A stretch of 64,000 bases of DNA from Leptodactylus fallax (GCA_947044405.1 CAMRHE010000067.1:3045501-3109500), one strand, 5' to 3'. Counted from the stretch's first letter, positions 10,471 through 23,480 are shown. Translations and numbers: made by a program. The notes: generated by a model not told the origin, from the sequence alone.

Positions 10471-13304
10471 AATGAAAAATAAAGATTTAATAAAAATATA
10501 ACACACATTAACTGCTTTCTGCCTGAAAAAACTCTCTAAATTTCCTGCTACTTGGCGTCTCCATTCTAGTTAATTTGCAGTTCACTCCCTGTTGCTAGGG
10601 AAGATCCATCCAAAAGCAAGACGTTGTCCTCCATGCAGGATGTACTGCTGCAGTTGTGAGCCTAGCCTTACTATGTACTATGTATCTACTTCTAACTGCC
10701 TGTGTGATTACAGATATGATATACAGACAGAAAGCAGCTTTCCTGACTGCTCATAGATTGTTTTTTTGTTCCCTGTGTTTTATATGCATGCCTGTATGTT
10801 TTTACTCTGTATTTGCAGTTCAGTGTTCCTGGATCTCTTATGTTATGGTCATTTGGGATATCATCAGCTATCTGTTTGTATAGTCACTCCTAGCAGAATT
10901 ACATATAAAGAACATAGCCTTAGAGACAAATGCAAGATGTGCTGCAGCCATAATGGGGATATTAGCAGCAGAAAAACTGATAGCATACCATGTATGAAGG
11001 CTTATGCAGAGGTTAAGAAAGCTTTGACAGTAAATGAAATGACAATAAACCCATTTTAGGAGCAGACATTATTAAATGACTATCACAATAAAAACTAACT
11101 TAGACCTATTTGGTATCACCATAATCGTTATAACCCACACAATAAAATAAACACAATATTTAACATGATGTAAATAAAAATAGCACATCTGGGGTCTCAA
11201 TATATGCATATATTCACTTTTTATTAAGGTCACTCCTTTTGAAAAGGCTCCTCCCACTTTTGCTGTAATCTGCCATTTGTGAATCAGCCTGTGAAGGGCT
11301 CTCCGAGGTTGACGTCTCTGCCTTAATCCACTTTGCTGCTACCATAAATTTCTGCATGGAAGTATTGTGAGTGTTTAGCATTTGGTTGAGATTTAATTGC
11401 ATTTCCTACATTTTTCTATTATCATAAATAGCAACAAGTTATCCACCGGTATATTTGTGACAGCTATCCTACAGCAAGTACATCCCATGTGAACCCACAT
11501 ATAAAGGGTTTTTATTGGTTTTACTGGGGGTCAGCAAGCTTTTTATCCCTTTTCAAAAGAACTAATGTATATGTAATGTATATGTGCATGTGTTTGTTTT
11601 GATCTACTGAGCTTCAGTGCTGTTTTTTGGTACTGGTACTGCGCCCAGTGAGAGCAGGATGCTTCATTCCACTCCACTTCACTTCTCTCCACTCACTCAA
11701 TCTTGCACTTACCCTTCACTCAGGCTGCAAATTAAGCATAAAGCACACACCAACACAGTCCACGCACCCCAGATACATGCTGATACCACCAACTAAATTT
11801 TATAATGAAGGAACCCAACTAACATATGCACACATCTCTGTAAAAGTCAGATGGCAACAAACACTATAAAAAGGCTATGGGTTTGTAGAGCATACACGGA
11901 CCACCATTAATTTGAATTATATAATACCAAAGGGTTCAGTGCCTATATAAAAAAGACAAACAAAGATTACATACACAAGCAAAACAGTTTGCAAAGTTAA
12001 AGGGAGAAAAAAACTGTTATAGTCCTTCTGGTTCCTTGTAGAATATGAGATAACCAGCACCTAGCAGTTAGATGCTCCAAAGATGTGACAAAGTTTTCAT
12101 GGAATCCACAGTTTTTATAATGGCTCATTTTCAGACATACACCCTTTGTTCATGAGTCCCATCTAGCGCACCCTCTTCTTTGTTAGGGCACCCCCTCTTC
12201 CCCCTTCATGAGGAGGGGGCTGATCTATTTCATTTCTGCCCGGGAAAGCTCTTACAGACTTCTGATGTTAATAAGAAGTTCCTGTCTGCCAATTATAACC
12301 CCCCCCCCTCCTTATATCTGCCTGACTTCTGCTGCTGACAGAGATCCGTTAAAAACATAAACCTTGTCAGTCTTGTGCTGCTTCAAAAGAGAATTCTGGG
12401 GACAGGAAGATGATAATATCACTCCTGGCTAGTCCCAAACACTACATATATTCACAGTATATACTGATAGTGTATACACGTAATGGCTGCATTACAGAAG
12501 GAATAGGTAAATAAGAGAAAAAACACTCAGTCAATTGCTTTTGAAAATAAAGTCTCATTTTACGATTCCCAGAGTATCCTATTGACTTATAATAGGCTCC
12601 TTCAGGCTTATTTAAGGACTTCTTTTTTCCCAGCAAAAAAAAGTGTTGCAAACTACAGTTTTCAATTCTCGCCTCAAAACACCAGAAGCCTGATGGAACA
12701 GAACCTAGAGCCAGTGTGAATACAGCCTTTTAGTCACTGACATGTTTCTACTAAAAAGCGCTGTCAGTAATAACAATGATTTTGGTAATTATTGTTAATA
12801 AAACCTTTCCCCATATATTAAGTAGCGCGGTTTACACCCTCACTACATAAAATGAAATGCACTCCAAACAAGATTTTAAATTCATGTTTTGGCCAAGGAA
12901 AATAATATTTCAAGAAAATGAGATTTTGTCGCATTGTAACCAAAGTAATTATTGTATATCGCTTGGGGAGCTCGAGTTGTTCAGCTGGTAAGTTATTACA
13001 TTATAAAGTGAAATTGTTACGCTACGGACTGGTTGTGAGCTCAGCATGTAGCTTTTAAGTAGTGTTTTTCTACATACAGTTTACAGACATATAACCCTTT
13101 CATGTACGGGTCTAATAGTGTATACTGTTATCATTATACTGTTATCATTTGCCTTCAATAAAAATTATATTGAGTTTCTAAACTGCAGGAGTAAGAGTGA
13201 GTGAGTGCAGAACTGGGACTATAATAAAGTAAAACCTGCTTATTTTCAATGGCACTGAAAGAAAATCACTCATAGGTTTTACATTTATTTTATTGATTAA
13301 TTAC
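10471..13304. other. Unassigned DNA
   Basis: About 2.8 kb without a recognisable exon. A CCACT-rich stretch lies near 11660-11710 and a C-run near 12300. Short frames are not supported. Confidence 0.4.
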
Positions 13305-13308
13305 TTAA

Positions 13309-13690
13309 AGAGGATCTTTCACCACCTCCAACAAGCCCAGCTTTTACATTATTTAACAAGCGCTGTTCCACTGATTCTGGCACAGTTGGAATTTTTTTCT
13401 CTAGCCTCCACCATTCCTGAGCAATCAATGCTGTTAGTTTTGGTGCTGAAATGCTATTTAGGCTCTGTACTCTCAGAATAATGGTTGGAGCTCTGAATCA
13501 CACCCCCTGCCTGACACTGCCCACCTGACATTACAGAGCTTAAATAGCACATCAGGTACCAAAAGTAACATCATTGATTGCTCAGGAATGGTGGGGGCTA
13601 GAGAGTCATTCCAACTGTGCTGGAATCATTGGAGTGGCGCCTATAATGGATGCTAAGAACTATTATTGGTCGAGGCAATGAAAGGTCCTC
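13309..13690. mobile_element. TTAA-type MITE with ~190-bp inverted repeats
   Basis: TTAA lies on both sides (13305-13308 and 13691-13694). The left terminus AGAGGATCTTTCACC matches the reverse complement of the right, GAGGACCTTTCATTG. The arms stay alignable inward through CTCTAGCC(T/C)CCACCATTCC and CTGAGCAATCAATG to a CTATTTA-GCTCTGTA block. It is the same terminal class as the element at 59244-59636. A TTAA target suggests mobilisation by a piggyBac- or Kolobok-type transposase, an inference from target site only. Confidence 0.8.
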
Positions 13691-13694
13691 TTAA

Positions 13695-14050
13695 GATTGT
13701 GCTCACACGGCGGAAAATTTTCCGCCCCCGGAGTTTTCGCCATGGTCAGCCGTGACAGGATTCCAATGCCGTGCATCAGTATTCCGTCTTGGCTAACCGC
13801 TCCTGATTAAGCCCGGATGAATGGGCCTAATCAGGAGCGCAGCTCGAGCCGCGGACACCGCGGGCGGAATCCGCGGCAAGATAGGTCATGTTGCTTTTTT
13901 TTTTCCGCTAGTGGAAAAAAGCCGCTAGTGGAAAAAAAAACGCTACTGACTCCCATTGAAATGAATGGGAGGAGTTTTTTCAGGCGGATTTTAAGGCAGA
14001 TTCCGCGTGAAAATCAGCTGCCAAAAAACTCCATGTGAACACGGCCTAAA
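13695..14050. mobile_element. GC-rich MITE (CACACGG...GAACACGG termini)
   Basis: It directly abuts the TTAA MITE. The left end GTGCTCACACGG is roughly inverted at the right end (CCATGTGAACACGGCC). The interior is rich in CCGC and CCGCGG. Two internal stems are visible: GCTCCTGATTAAGCCC against GGGCCTAATCAGGAGC, and tandem TCCGCTAGTGGAAAAAA-like units. Its style matches frog 'TTCACATG' MITEs; it is non-coding. Confidence 0.65.
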
Positions 14051-15061
14051 GGTGGATATTTACAACCTGTTTAAACCTCTGGACACCCTTGACATGAAAG
14101 ATCAGTTTTTTACATATATTAGTGGTTGCCAAAAAAATTGTAGTTCCAAGCTGCGGTCATTATGTCTTCATTTATTTTTAGACCTCTGATATTCAGGTTG
14201 CAAGCATCAACTAGTTTTAGACTTCTTGCAGTAATGCATGCTGGATGTGGCACAGCAGTGTGAAGATGGCACAGTTGGGATTAGGTCCAAGATGGTGGCC
14301 TCAATAGTCAAGGTGGCTTTTGGTGCCAAATCCTTATACAGGCTCTAGGCTGGCACAGTGACGGTGTTGGGTTACCCGGGTCACTCCTTCTATTAGTCTC
14401 CCATGTTATGGCATTTCGGTATGCCTTTGATGCTGAAAACGTTAGGACTTATTCACATTCTCCATAGATAGGACATGGTACCACTGATTTCAATTTGGTG
14501 TATTCAGTTCAGAAAAAAATTAAAGACATACAAAGATCCATTTGGCTGACCAAACACGCCTATTGAAGTATAAGGGGCTGTGACAATCATGTACACCAAA
14601 CTGATGCCACCCATGTGCTCTCCGTATTATCAGAGATCCAATATCAATGAAAATCAGATCAACCATTGACAAATCATGCTATAAACTTGGGCCACAGATT
14701 AAAGTCAACTCTGATGAATCTTCCATAAATAAGACACTTAGTGAATGTTATCCTATCCATGTATTTTGCTCTTTGCTTCTTTTTTCTCACCCATTTTTCT
14801 TTTTTCCCACTGTACACAAATATAAGTATTTTTAGCTTTATATGCTGTACCTGAGAAATGTAAAGTGTCTGCAGAAGTGTTGAAGAACATGCTGTTGTCC
14901 CAGTGGAGTGTGATGGATCACCCACAAGAAAGTCTATTTTTTCAGACCACCTAAGATCTTTAGTTTATTAAGTCAGATCAGTAAAAAGATAAGACCAGAA
15001 CAATAGACTTTACAATATACAGTACATTTTAGAACTTCTGCCTTGCAAATAATTTATTTAA
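14051..15061. other. Unassigned DNA
   Basis: No exon or clear repeat is recognised. Confidence 0.4.
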
Positions 15062-15281
15062 AGCTACGGCCCCACGTTGCGGAAACGCAGCTTTTTTTGT
15101 TGCAGATTTTGTTGCGTTTTTTTGAGCCAAAGCCAAAATGACTACAAAAGGAATGGGAAATTTATAAGAAGTTCTTATACTTCTACCTGCTGCTAAATCC
15201 AATCCTGGCTTTGGCTCAAAAAACCGCAGCAAAATCTGCAACTAAAAAGCTGCGTTTCTACAACATGGGGCTGTAGCCCAA
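15062..15281. mobile_element. Foldback MITE with ~75-bp inverted repeats
   Basis: The left arm contains AGCTACGGCCCCACGTTG, GGAAACGCAGCTTTTT, GCAGATTTTG and TTTTTTGAGCCAAAGCCA. The right arm (15212-15281) is its reverse complement, ending CAACATGGGGCTGTAGC. About 70 unique bases lie between. There is no coding capacity. Confidence 0.8.
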
Positions 15282-15995
15282 AACGGGATTTCTTCTTAAA
15301 GAAACAGAGCAATAGATCTACAGCATGAGGTTTCCCCTTATGTGAAATCTTAGGGTATGTCCACATGGGACTTACTGTACCCACTGCGGATTTGCCAGTG
15401 ACTAATTCCCTACATTGTACAGTAGCAGCAGCAAAGTGCACAAGATTTAAACCTCACCTAACACAATGCACAAAAAACTTACAGTGCACATAGACCTGCA
15501 TTGCCAATTTTCTATGCCAAGCCATGTAGCAGGTGGACAGGGTTACAATCTATGAATACTATCTAATATAGTATTAAATCCACATTACACAGGCAGATTA
15601 TCTCAATGGCTAAGACCACCCACTGGCCTCCTAACCACCCACTGGGCTCCTAACCCCATAGTAACCAGGGATTCTAATAAATGAAATATAAGTTATATCC
15701 CAAAAGACAATATACTGTATGTGCTTAGTTCCTCCTGCTCTATAGCATACTGCCCACAGATAGGATATAATGTACAATGTGACATGATCACAATGAATGA
15801 TCTCAACAAGACATAACACAATGAATCAGTTTTGCAAGTGTTCTTTTAAATAAAACTTTAGTCTTAGAGGATTTTTACTGTACCACTCCTTTTATATGAC
15901 AAAAATTCACTCTATTTAGTAAAAAAAAAAAAAATTAAACCATTTCAACACAACATCACGACATGCCAATATCAAGCCTTTAAAGGGGCGGCCAC
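15282..15995. other. Unassigned; possible MITE fragment at 15352
   Basis: GGGTATGTCCACATGGGAC near 15352 resembles the end of another frog MITE, but no partner terminus is seen. The rest is unassigned. Confidence 0.35.
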
Positions 15996-16075
15996 TTACT
16001 GTATATACATATAGGATAGTTAGCATATCACTTTGTGTTAACTTATCACAAAATCTTGTTTACAGAAAAGCTGCT
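15996..16075 (+). repeat. Fragment of the 2-kb foldback family
   Basis: GGCCACTTACTG, TATACATATAGGATA and ATCACTTTGTG match the family's arm in order. It directly abuts the TTAA element that follows. Confidence 0.45.
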
Positions 16076-16079
16076 TTAA

Positions 16080-16335
16080 GGGAGTCTATCACCAGAACTC
16101 AGCATGTCAACCCAGCCCCGTAGATAGGTAAGTTAGGTTCACCTGAATCAAATGGTATTTCCCCCTTGTGAATCACTGTCTCCATTGTTGAGATATCATT
16201 GTTTTTTGTCAATATGCAAATGAACTCTTTGAAGCAATGAGGTCATTGTATTTGCTCCAAAGAGGTAATTTGTATATTGATAAAAATGGCATTTTCTTGG
16301 CAACGGAGGCAGCGAATCACAAGGGAAAAACAGTA
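16080..16335. mobile_element. TTAA-type MITE (GGGAGTCTATCACC class)
   Basis: TTAA at 16076-16079 precedes GGGAGTCTATCACCAG, the terminus also seen at 42318 and, inverted, at 63045. The interior is a foldback: CAATATGCAAATGAACTC near 16210 pairs with the segment ending TATATTG near 16280, and CCCTTGTGAATCACTGTC pairs with the segment ending CACAAGGG near 16325. The right terminus is lost. Confidence 0.7.
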
Positions 16336-17307
16336 TCACATCACAGTATCCCACAAAAAAAGTCAGAGGTACTGTCTACAGGGCTACAGTATCAGCCATG
16401 CACCTCTATGGATGTGTTGTTATGGTTCTGTACAAAAAGGAGCTGTGATATAATTTTGTGCAAAAGACCTTAAAATGTGTTAGTTTTTGTAATGTATTGG
16501 TGTAGAGAGATACCGTACATCGCGACTATAATGGAACCATATTATTTCCTAATTAAATAAATGCAAAGATAATGAGACCCTATAAAGGGACCCAATAAAC
16601 CCCTCATGCCTGGGTTGCATAGTGTGAACTGTAAAATGCCATTAACTGCCATAGCACATCTGGACCCGGTGATAATAGCGGCAAAAGACTAAGCGGCAGA
16701 GAGCAAATGGAAGTGCTTACAATTTACATATCTGCAAACACCATTGAATAGAAATGCATTGCGCTAAATGTAGTGTAATTGATTCTTTTCTATCCTATCT
16801 TTACTCTGTAGCTCACATAGAATGATAGTTTAAGAGCAGTAGCACAAATAGAATATAGACACTTTCTAGGTGGTATAAGCAAAGATAGTACTACAGCTAA
16901 ATGGCTGCCGAACCTCCATTGCAGGTCACGTCATTATTGTATGGCATGGTCTAATGTTCACAGTTATGGTGTACATTTATAATCCTAATAGGTGACAAGT
17001 AGAATTTACATATTTAGATGTAGTATGTTCTATGCTTCGCAAAGTTCAAGCTGTTCAATATAATTACATGGATTATATTCTACAGGCGACAACATACAGA
17101 AACCAATGGATGAGTCATAGCCATAAATTGTAATGGTGAATGGAAACTTATCCTCAATAATCACATATGTATAATGTAAGACTATATAAGTGTCTTACTG
17201 GGGACATATCTATAAATATATAATGTTCAGAATTTAGCACTTTATTTTTGCCTTATATTACACATTGAGCATAATTATTACAGATAAAGCAAAACTTAAC
17301 TAGACAC
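16336..17307. other. Unassigned DNA
   Basis: No recognisable gene or repeat. Confidence 0.4.
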
Positions 17308-17311
17308 TTAA

Positions 17312-18745
17312 TGTGGTTGTCCAGGAATTGGAGCAATACATGAGGAGGTTGGAGGAGGTGGAAAATAAAAATTAAAGTATAATCACCTGTCTCCGGTGCT
17401 CCTGCGGTGACCAGATGGAAGGTAACGCTGCAGTTGGGATTGCGGGGTGCAAACAGCGCAGACTTGTCACGGTCTCTGGGCACGAGGGCGCAGCGCTGGT
17501 GCTGTCCCACGTTACCACCACTGGTACCGGTGATGAGGGGGCTGCACAAATGTTGGTGGTGATTGTTCCCCCGGGGCGCTTCCCCTATACTGTGCCGACT
17601 GGTGGTGTTTGGGGCGCCCTGATGTTGTCGGTGCAGAGTCAGACACAGAAACGGTTGTAAAGTTGAACTTTTACTTCCATGGGTGTGGAGGCACAAATGC
17701 TTAAACAGTTTCTTCCATACAAAACAACGGGGTACGCCTGGTGACACAGCAAAGTCCTGGGGTGCAGGGTAGACTTGATGAAAGGTGTTCCTAGCCCCTT
17801 ATACTTCAGTGTTACAGACCTAAGGTGCGTCTGGGCTCCTATTTGGCTCATAGGAGGATGCCCACCATGATACTAGTACATAATATTCCCCACTCACGTT
17901 ATGTGGTCCTGATAGCTCAGAGTTTCGGGGTGCAATATTCAGGGTGGCAGGATATTCCACAGGTCTGGCCTTGGCCCCTGGATCCTGTGATACTTGCTAT
18001 GGAGCACGTGTTCCAGAATGTTCTCTCCACAGTCTCAGGCTGACAAGATAATGATGCTTGACTTCCTTCAGGGCGATGGCTAGGCAGACAGGGGACAGGA
18101 TCTTCTGAATAGCTGGAGTATGTCAGCTCTCCAACCTTCCTGGGCCTGTCTAGGACTTGAGATTCCTGCACTAAACTCACTGCTTCCTTCACAGGACATC
18201 ACACTTATCTCCTCACCTCCTCCTCCTAACACTCCACACTTCTAACTCCTCACACGCAGGACCTTCCTGCAGGGGTGTTACCATGGGGACCCAGTGATCA
18301 GCTGACTCCTCCCCTTTTCCCAGGCGATGTCCTCCCATTGGACATTTGGTTACTATTCAATCCTATGGGAGGTGTAATGCATGTGTGAGGCTCACTAGGT
18401 GGCGCTGTGTTGTGTGAGACTCAGGACCCCCTGCTATGTCACACAGGCTATGAAGCAACAGGAAATAATACAATGCACAGAGATCACCCTCAGCCCAGCC
18501 ATAGCCAGCTCTGGGATGCCACACTCCAAGGCACAGGCAAGGAACCTGTGACGTATATGAGTGATGTCACCAGTTCCTTGCCAGTGACCATTGAGGCTGT
18601 TGATTCCTCTCAGAGGTCAGATTGAAGACTTTGGCCTCCAAGCACTGGTGCAAGTCCGAATGGACAGCAGCAGCAGACAATGGAGCAGCGGGGACAGGTA
18701 TGTTTTATTTTTTTTATTTTACACCTCAGTTCCTGGACAACCCCT
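17312..18745. mobile_element. TTAA-type element carrying ~1 kb GC-rich insert
   Basis: TTAA flanks both ends (17308-17311 and 18746-18749). The termini TGTGGTTGTCCAGGAA and TTCCTGGACAACCCCT are inverted copies. The outer parts match the 378-bp element at 20737-21114, including a shared TTTTATTTTACACC block near the right end. The middle (roughly 17470-18420) is absent from that relative, is GC-rich and has no long frame. It looks like a nested insertion whose exact ends I could not fix. Confidence 0.7.
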
Positions 18746-18749
18746 TTAA

Positions 18750-19283
18750 AGAGATAACCTAAACCTTAGCACCTAAACTTTCAACTTTTTTTCATAAAGT
18801 GATAGTACTTGTCTAAATAAGGAACTTTTTAATATTAAAGAAAACTCCCCCTTTCCATCTTTTTTCCCCTCTCTGCTCCTTCATTGCTTTTATTTGTCCA
18901 TGCACAGCTCTCATCCATACATACTAAAAGATCCGTACACCAGTTATATCTATGGAGAGGGGAGGAGGAAGATACAAGACAATGAGCCTGGGCTGCAGCA
19001 TCTAGAGTTTTATCTCCACATAGAGCTGGGATATCAGATTCTCCAGACAGAATGGGCCTGTTATCTCTTGTCTCCCTCCAGCAACTTTCTCCTTCCCCTC
19101 CCCTCTCCATAGACTTGAATAGTGTACAGGAACAGAAAAAAGCAGTGAAGGGACAGAGGGAGGAAAATAAGTTAGGAAGGGGACATTTTTCATTAATAAG
19201 ATGTACTACAAAGGTTTTTAATACAAAAATGATGTTTAACATAAAACTTGATATAAAAATAAGTTATTTGTTACACGTTCTCC
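18750..19283. mobile_element. Possible TTAA-type foldback element
   Basis: It lies between TTAA 18746-18749, shared with the previous element, and TTAA 19284-19287. The right terminus read inverted is GGAGAACGTGTAAC; the left is AGAGATAACCTAAAC. The arms are only loosely similar. Confidence 0.4.
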
Positions 19284-19287
19284 TTAA

Positions 19288-20732
19288 CTTGATGGCTCTT
19301 TATGGGTTTAAAGTGTCTAATTAAACGTTGCGACATCTGTATATTTAGAACATTGTAGCATTTATTTAATTTTTTCTTTTTGTCCTTTCTGATTTTATGT
19401 GTCGTATATTTTAGGCAGTCCTGCACTGAATAAATGAGGGCACCGACTGCCACTATTAAAAGTACAGCAAGTGAGCACTGCAGCTTGTGCGACAGCTGAT
19501 CTGTGGAGATCTGGGCAGTCAGACCCTTGGCAATCTAAAATTTATGTTCTACCCCGTGGATAGGATATCAATTTTGAAAGCTGCATAACCCTTTTAAATA
19601 AAGTTTTATGTGCACCCTATATTTCAATTAAAACTTTTTTTTTTTGTTTTAATATTCCATATCATCGAATTACCATTCAGAAGAATTGGATTTTTGGAAA
19701 TGAGAGATTGATCCAGAGATTTATTGTGATCAACCTCAAAGCAAAGTTCATCTTTGATGTGGTAATAAATAAACTTAAAAGATCTTTCTGAAGAGGTCAT
19801 AGAAGGACTGGAGAAGTCTGATGGATTGCCTAAATAATGGCTAATAAATAGAATTTTACAGGTTATATTGTAGAACTTATGCACACAGTTGCGAGAGTCA
19901 AAGCATCAACTAATAGGAGGCGTAAAGTTAGACTAAAGAGTGTAATAATGCCATGGATTTATCATCATCATCCAGCATTAGATACTTTAAGTCTGGGGCA
20001 TTTTAAGACTGTCTAGTCTAATGTTTAGACAGAATGTCTCAGTCTAACTCGAATCTGACAACTTGCTGCAGTGTGATATTGTCAAGATAAAGGTTGCTGA
20101 GAGAGATTATTTACCTTGTTAAGGGTTTATTCACACTTCAGTGAATCATGGATGTCTGTTCTCCACGATATACACTTATAAATCACAGATCCTTCAATGT
20201 GTATATGTGTTTTCACACTGCTGAAGTGTAAGGAGGGAACTCCTCACCAAACCCCTAAGAGGACTGAAGTGTTCGCAGTGGGGATAATGTGGTTGGGGCC
20301 TGTCATGTTGCTTGCGTTAATTCTTTTGTGTGTGGGGAAAAGGTGGATTGCTGGGTTTTTCAGTACGGCACCCCCTTTTCCCTTCTGTTTCTCCTTCCTG
20401 CTGTTTTATGGTGTGTAGAATTACCTACATGGGTTTTCCCCATGGATGGATTTTCAGGACTAGACATGGCTCTGGGAATCTCCCCACGTAGTAGCAGTGG
20501 GGGCAGAGCGACATTGCATAAGGGCACAGTCTATATATAAACATACTTTGGAGCCACTTGTTGTTTACCAGGCTGGACCCACTGAAGAAAGGTCCTTGCA
20601 CCGTCTACTGTCCTACCAGCCAATCCATCTGCTAGGGCACAGCACTAACCTTCTTTACCTGTTGAATAGTAGTCGAAGTCTAGTGCAGTACTTGAGGTCA
20701 ATTGGGTGTCTTTTTTTCAGCCCCACCGTTAG
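19288..20732. other. Unassigned DNA
   Basis: No exon or confidently recognised repeat. Confidence 0.4.
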
Positions 20733-20736
20733 TTAA

Positions 20737-21114
20737 AGGGGCTGTCTAGGTTTTGGAGCAACCTCAGGAGTATAAAAGGAAAAAAAAAACTCATCTACCT
20801 CCAGCACGCTGTTGTCCAATCCTACTCTCATTACCTTGGAAGTGAAGAGGTCCACTAAAACCCTAGTGGCCTAAAAGGTTGCTGCAGGTGATCAGTACTG
20901 TCACTCACATATCTCCCCGATTAGTGACCACTGAGCCCACTGATTGGTCTTGGCAGTCATGTGAGCCTCACTGCCTCTGGAACCACAAGCCCTGGCACAC
21001 AAATAAAGTGGGAACGAGACCAGACAACAGAGAGCTGGGGTTAGGCATGTCTTTTTTTTATTTTACACCCGCCCTGGCCACCACGGAGGTTGCTCCAAAT
21101 CCTGAATAACCCCT
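20737..21114. mobile_element. TTAA-type MITE (GGGGCTGTCTAGG class)
   Basis: TTAA at 20733-20736 and 21115-21118. The left end AGGGGCTGTCTAGG...GGAGCAACCTC and the right end GAGGTTGCTCC...AATAACCCCT are inverted copies of about 35 bases. It is the uninterrupted relative of the 17312-18745 element. Confidence 0.85.
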
Positions 21115-21118
21115 TTAA

Positions 21119-22341
21119 ATGATAAGGATATGTGCCATAGTAAAAGATTGTGTACCTGTGATTCTAGCGGTCCATCCACCTGTGGGGACATTTCTGTACT
21201 ATAGGTGTGAAGTAATACTGCTGTAATACTTGGAAGACCAATTCATGTTAACCATTTGTTGTACAAATAGTAAAGCTCCTGTTTCTTCCACAAATACATG
21301 TTCTACACAAGTTCACCCATTGAACTCTATGGAGTCCGCCTGTGTGTGGTTCATTTTTCTCATTTTTCAATATGTGATTGAAAGGTTTTTGTTTTTTTTG
21401 TGTTCTTTTGTTTTTGTTTTTAAAAAAAAGGATTACTCTATTTTTGTGGAGAGAAAAATTCCTCAAATGGTAAAAAAAATGCTGATAACTTGTAGCAACT
21501 CTCCAATAAATAATTGCCCCTTAATAGAACCATTGCGGCATGCACTGCCTGCAGAATCTCGAAAAAAAAAAAAAATATAGGGGAAGGAAATAGAAAGGGA
21601 AACAGCTTGTTTCCCTTCTTGCTTCCTTCCTCTATATATAATTTTTCTGAAAAAACAAAGAAACGCACCAAAATCTTAAACTCAGACTTTCACAGTCACA
21701 AAACTCAGATGCAAAATAGTCTGTGTTTTTGCATCCGTAACATGGCCAAGAACACGCCCAAAGAGTCAAGTTAAACTTTACTACATCTGTATGGGTTTAC
21801 TCTCATTATTGTGAGAAGCAAGGGGATTTCATGTTCTCCCTGGCAGAGCTCTCTTTTGATATCCCTGAAGCTAGACATTGCCTTTCACTACAGTTTAACT
21901 TGATCTTTGCATTTTTCTGCACTAATTGTAATATTTTGTAGTAAAAAGTCATTTGTTTTGAAGTTTTCTCCGGAAATAAAAGTACTTGTTATTTGCACAA
22001 AGATGGTTTTAGAACAAGTATAAGCTAGTGACTAAACTATAAAATAATGAACTCTCAGAAGGCATGGCGATTCAAAGACCTCGCCAATGCACCGGTATTA
22101 CACTCTCCATTTTAATTAGATGTGTACACAGACTACCAATTATCCCAGTTCTGCAGAGCCGGCTGGTGAAACTCTGGATAATGTTGATTTCCCATTCTGT
22201 GAGGAGCTTTGCTAGAATATATTGAAAAAATGTCTTTGTCAGTATATAATATTGGCATGACAAGATTTTTCTAGAACAGCAAGCCACGTTCCTGAAGTTT
22301 TTCCTACCAGAAAATAATAAGGCACATTTATCAATGTAATT
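21119..22341. other. Unassigned DNA
   Basis: Overlapping short frames on both strands around 21230-21770 are A/T-rich and carry no motif. No repeat is recognised. Confidence 0.4.
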
Positions 22342-23430
22342 GGGCCAGTTTTCTGGCACAATTACAATAAAAAGAATGGTATGAGCAAAATGGCATATGC
22401 TGTCTTATTGTCTTATTATATATTGTCTGTTCTTTATGCACAAAGATAAATCAGGCAATTCCAAACATTTTAGACCAGGTTTCAGCTCTCTAGGAACGTT
22501 CCTGACATATTTACAAAAGCAAATATAGCACCAGTGGCTTCTACATCAAGGACCTTCCTCCATATCACATCGTGTGACCCATATTAGCCAAAATAAGCTT
22601 GCCGGTCCTTTACTCTTAATAGCCTCACAGAATTACAACATTATAAGAGATCTGCAGTACTCACTCACTATTGTTCTCTGTTCTCAGCCATTATTAGAGG
22701 ACCATACTCACATGACCTGTATTGGCCATTTGAAGCTTGCAGGTCCTTCATTCTTAATAGCCTCACTCACATGTACCTTTATTAGAGGATTTCAGCACTC
22801 ACTCATTGTTGTTCTGTGTTATGGGCCAGTTTTCTGGCACAATTACAATAAAAAGAATGGTCTGAGCGGAATGACATATGCTGTCTTATTGTCTTATTAC
22901 ATATTGTCTGTTCTTTAAGCACGGCCAAAAGACTGGATCAATATGCACCAAGTTTGGCACAAAGATAAATCAGGCAATTCCAAAGATTTTAGACCAGGTT
23001 TCAGCTCTCTAGGACCATTCCTGACATATTTACAAAAGCAAATATAGCACCACTGGCTTCTACATAAAGAACCTTGCTCCATATCGCATCATGTGACCCT
23101 TATTAACCAAAAGAAGCTTGCAGGTCCTTTACTCTTAATAGCCTCACAGAAATACAACATTATCAAGGTCAGCAGTACTCACTCACTATTGTTCTTTGTT
23201 CTCAGCCATTATTAGAGGACCATACTCACATGACCTGTATTGGCCATTTGAAGCTTGCAGGTCCTTCATTCTTAATAGCCTCACTCACATATGCCTTTAT
23301 CAGAAGATTTCAGCACTTGCTCTTTGTTGTTCTGTGTTATCACCCATTATCAGTGGACAGCACTCACATAACCCGTATACACTCGCCCACTGTTTTTTTG
23401 TGCTATTAGTCAATATCAGAGGATTGTATC
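22342..23430. repeat. ~0.5-kb tandem duplication with ~138-bp subunits
   Basis: GGGCCAGTTTTCTGGCACAA starts copy 1 at 22342 and copy 2 at 22823, and the following ~480 bases match closely. Copy 2 has about 38 extra bases near 22925-22962, bracketed by GCAC. Each copy holds two diverged ~138-base subunits recognisable by AAGCTTGC(A/C)GGTCCTT and CTTAATAGCCTCAC. A further decayed unit follows to about 23430. It is non-coding. Confidence 0.85.
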
Positions 23431-23433
23431 CAG

Positions 23434-23436
<3 letters not shown>

Positions 23437-23478
<42 letters not shown>
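23437..23478. repeat. (TA)n microsatellite
   Basis: An uninterrupted run of alternating T and A directly follows the decayed last unit of the tandem array. Confidence 0.95.

Positions 23479-23480
<2 letters not shown>

Noticed and set aside
12966..13050. Second tRNA-like sequence (TTGTTCAGCTGGTAAG)
   Set aside because: The A-box-like part is followed by no acceptable B box and no cloverleaf pairing.
17253..17747. 164-codon minus-strand frame
   Set aside because: It starts in flanking DNA and runs through a TTAA-element terminus into the GC-rich insert; GC-rich sequence lacks stops by chance.
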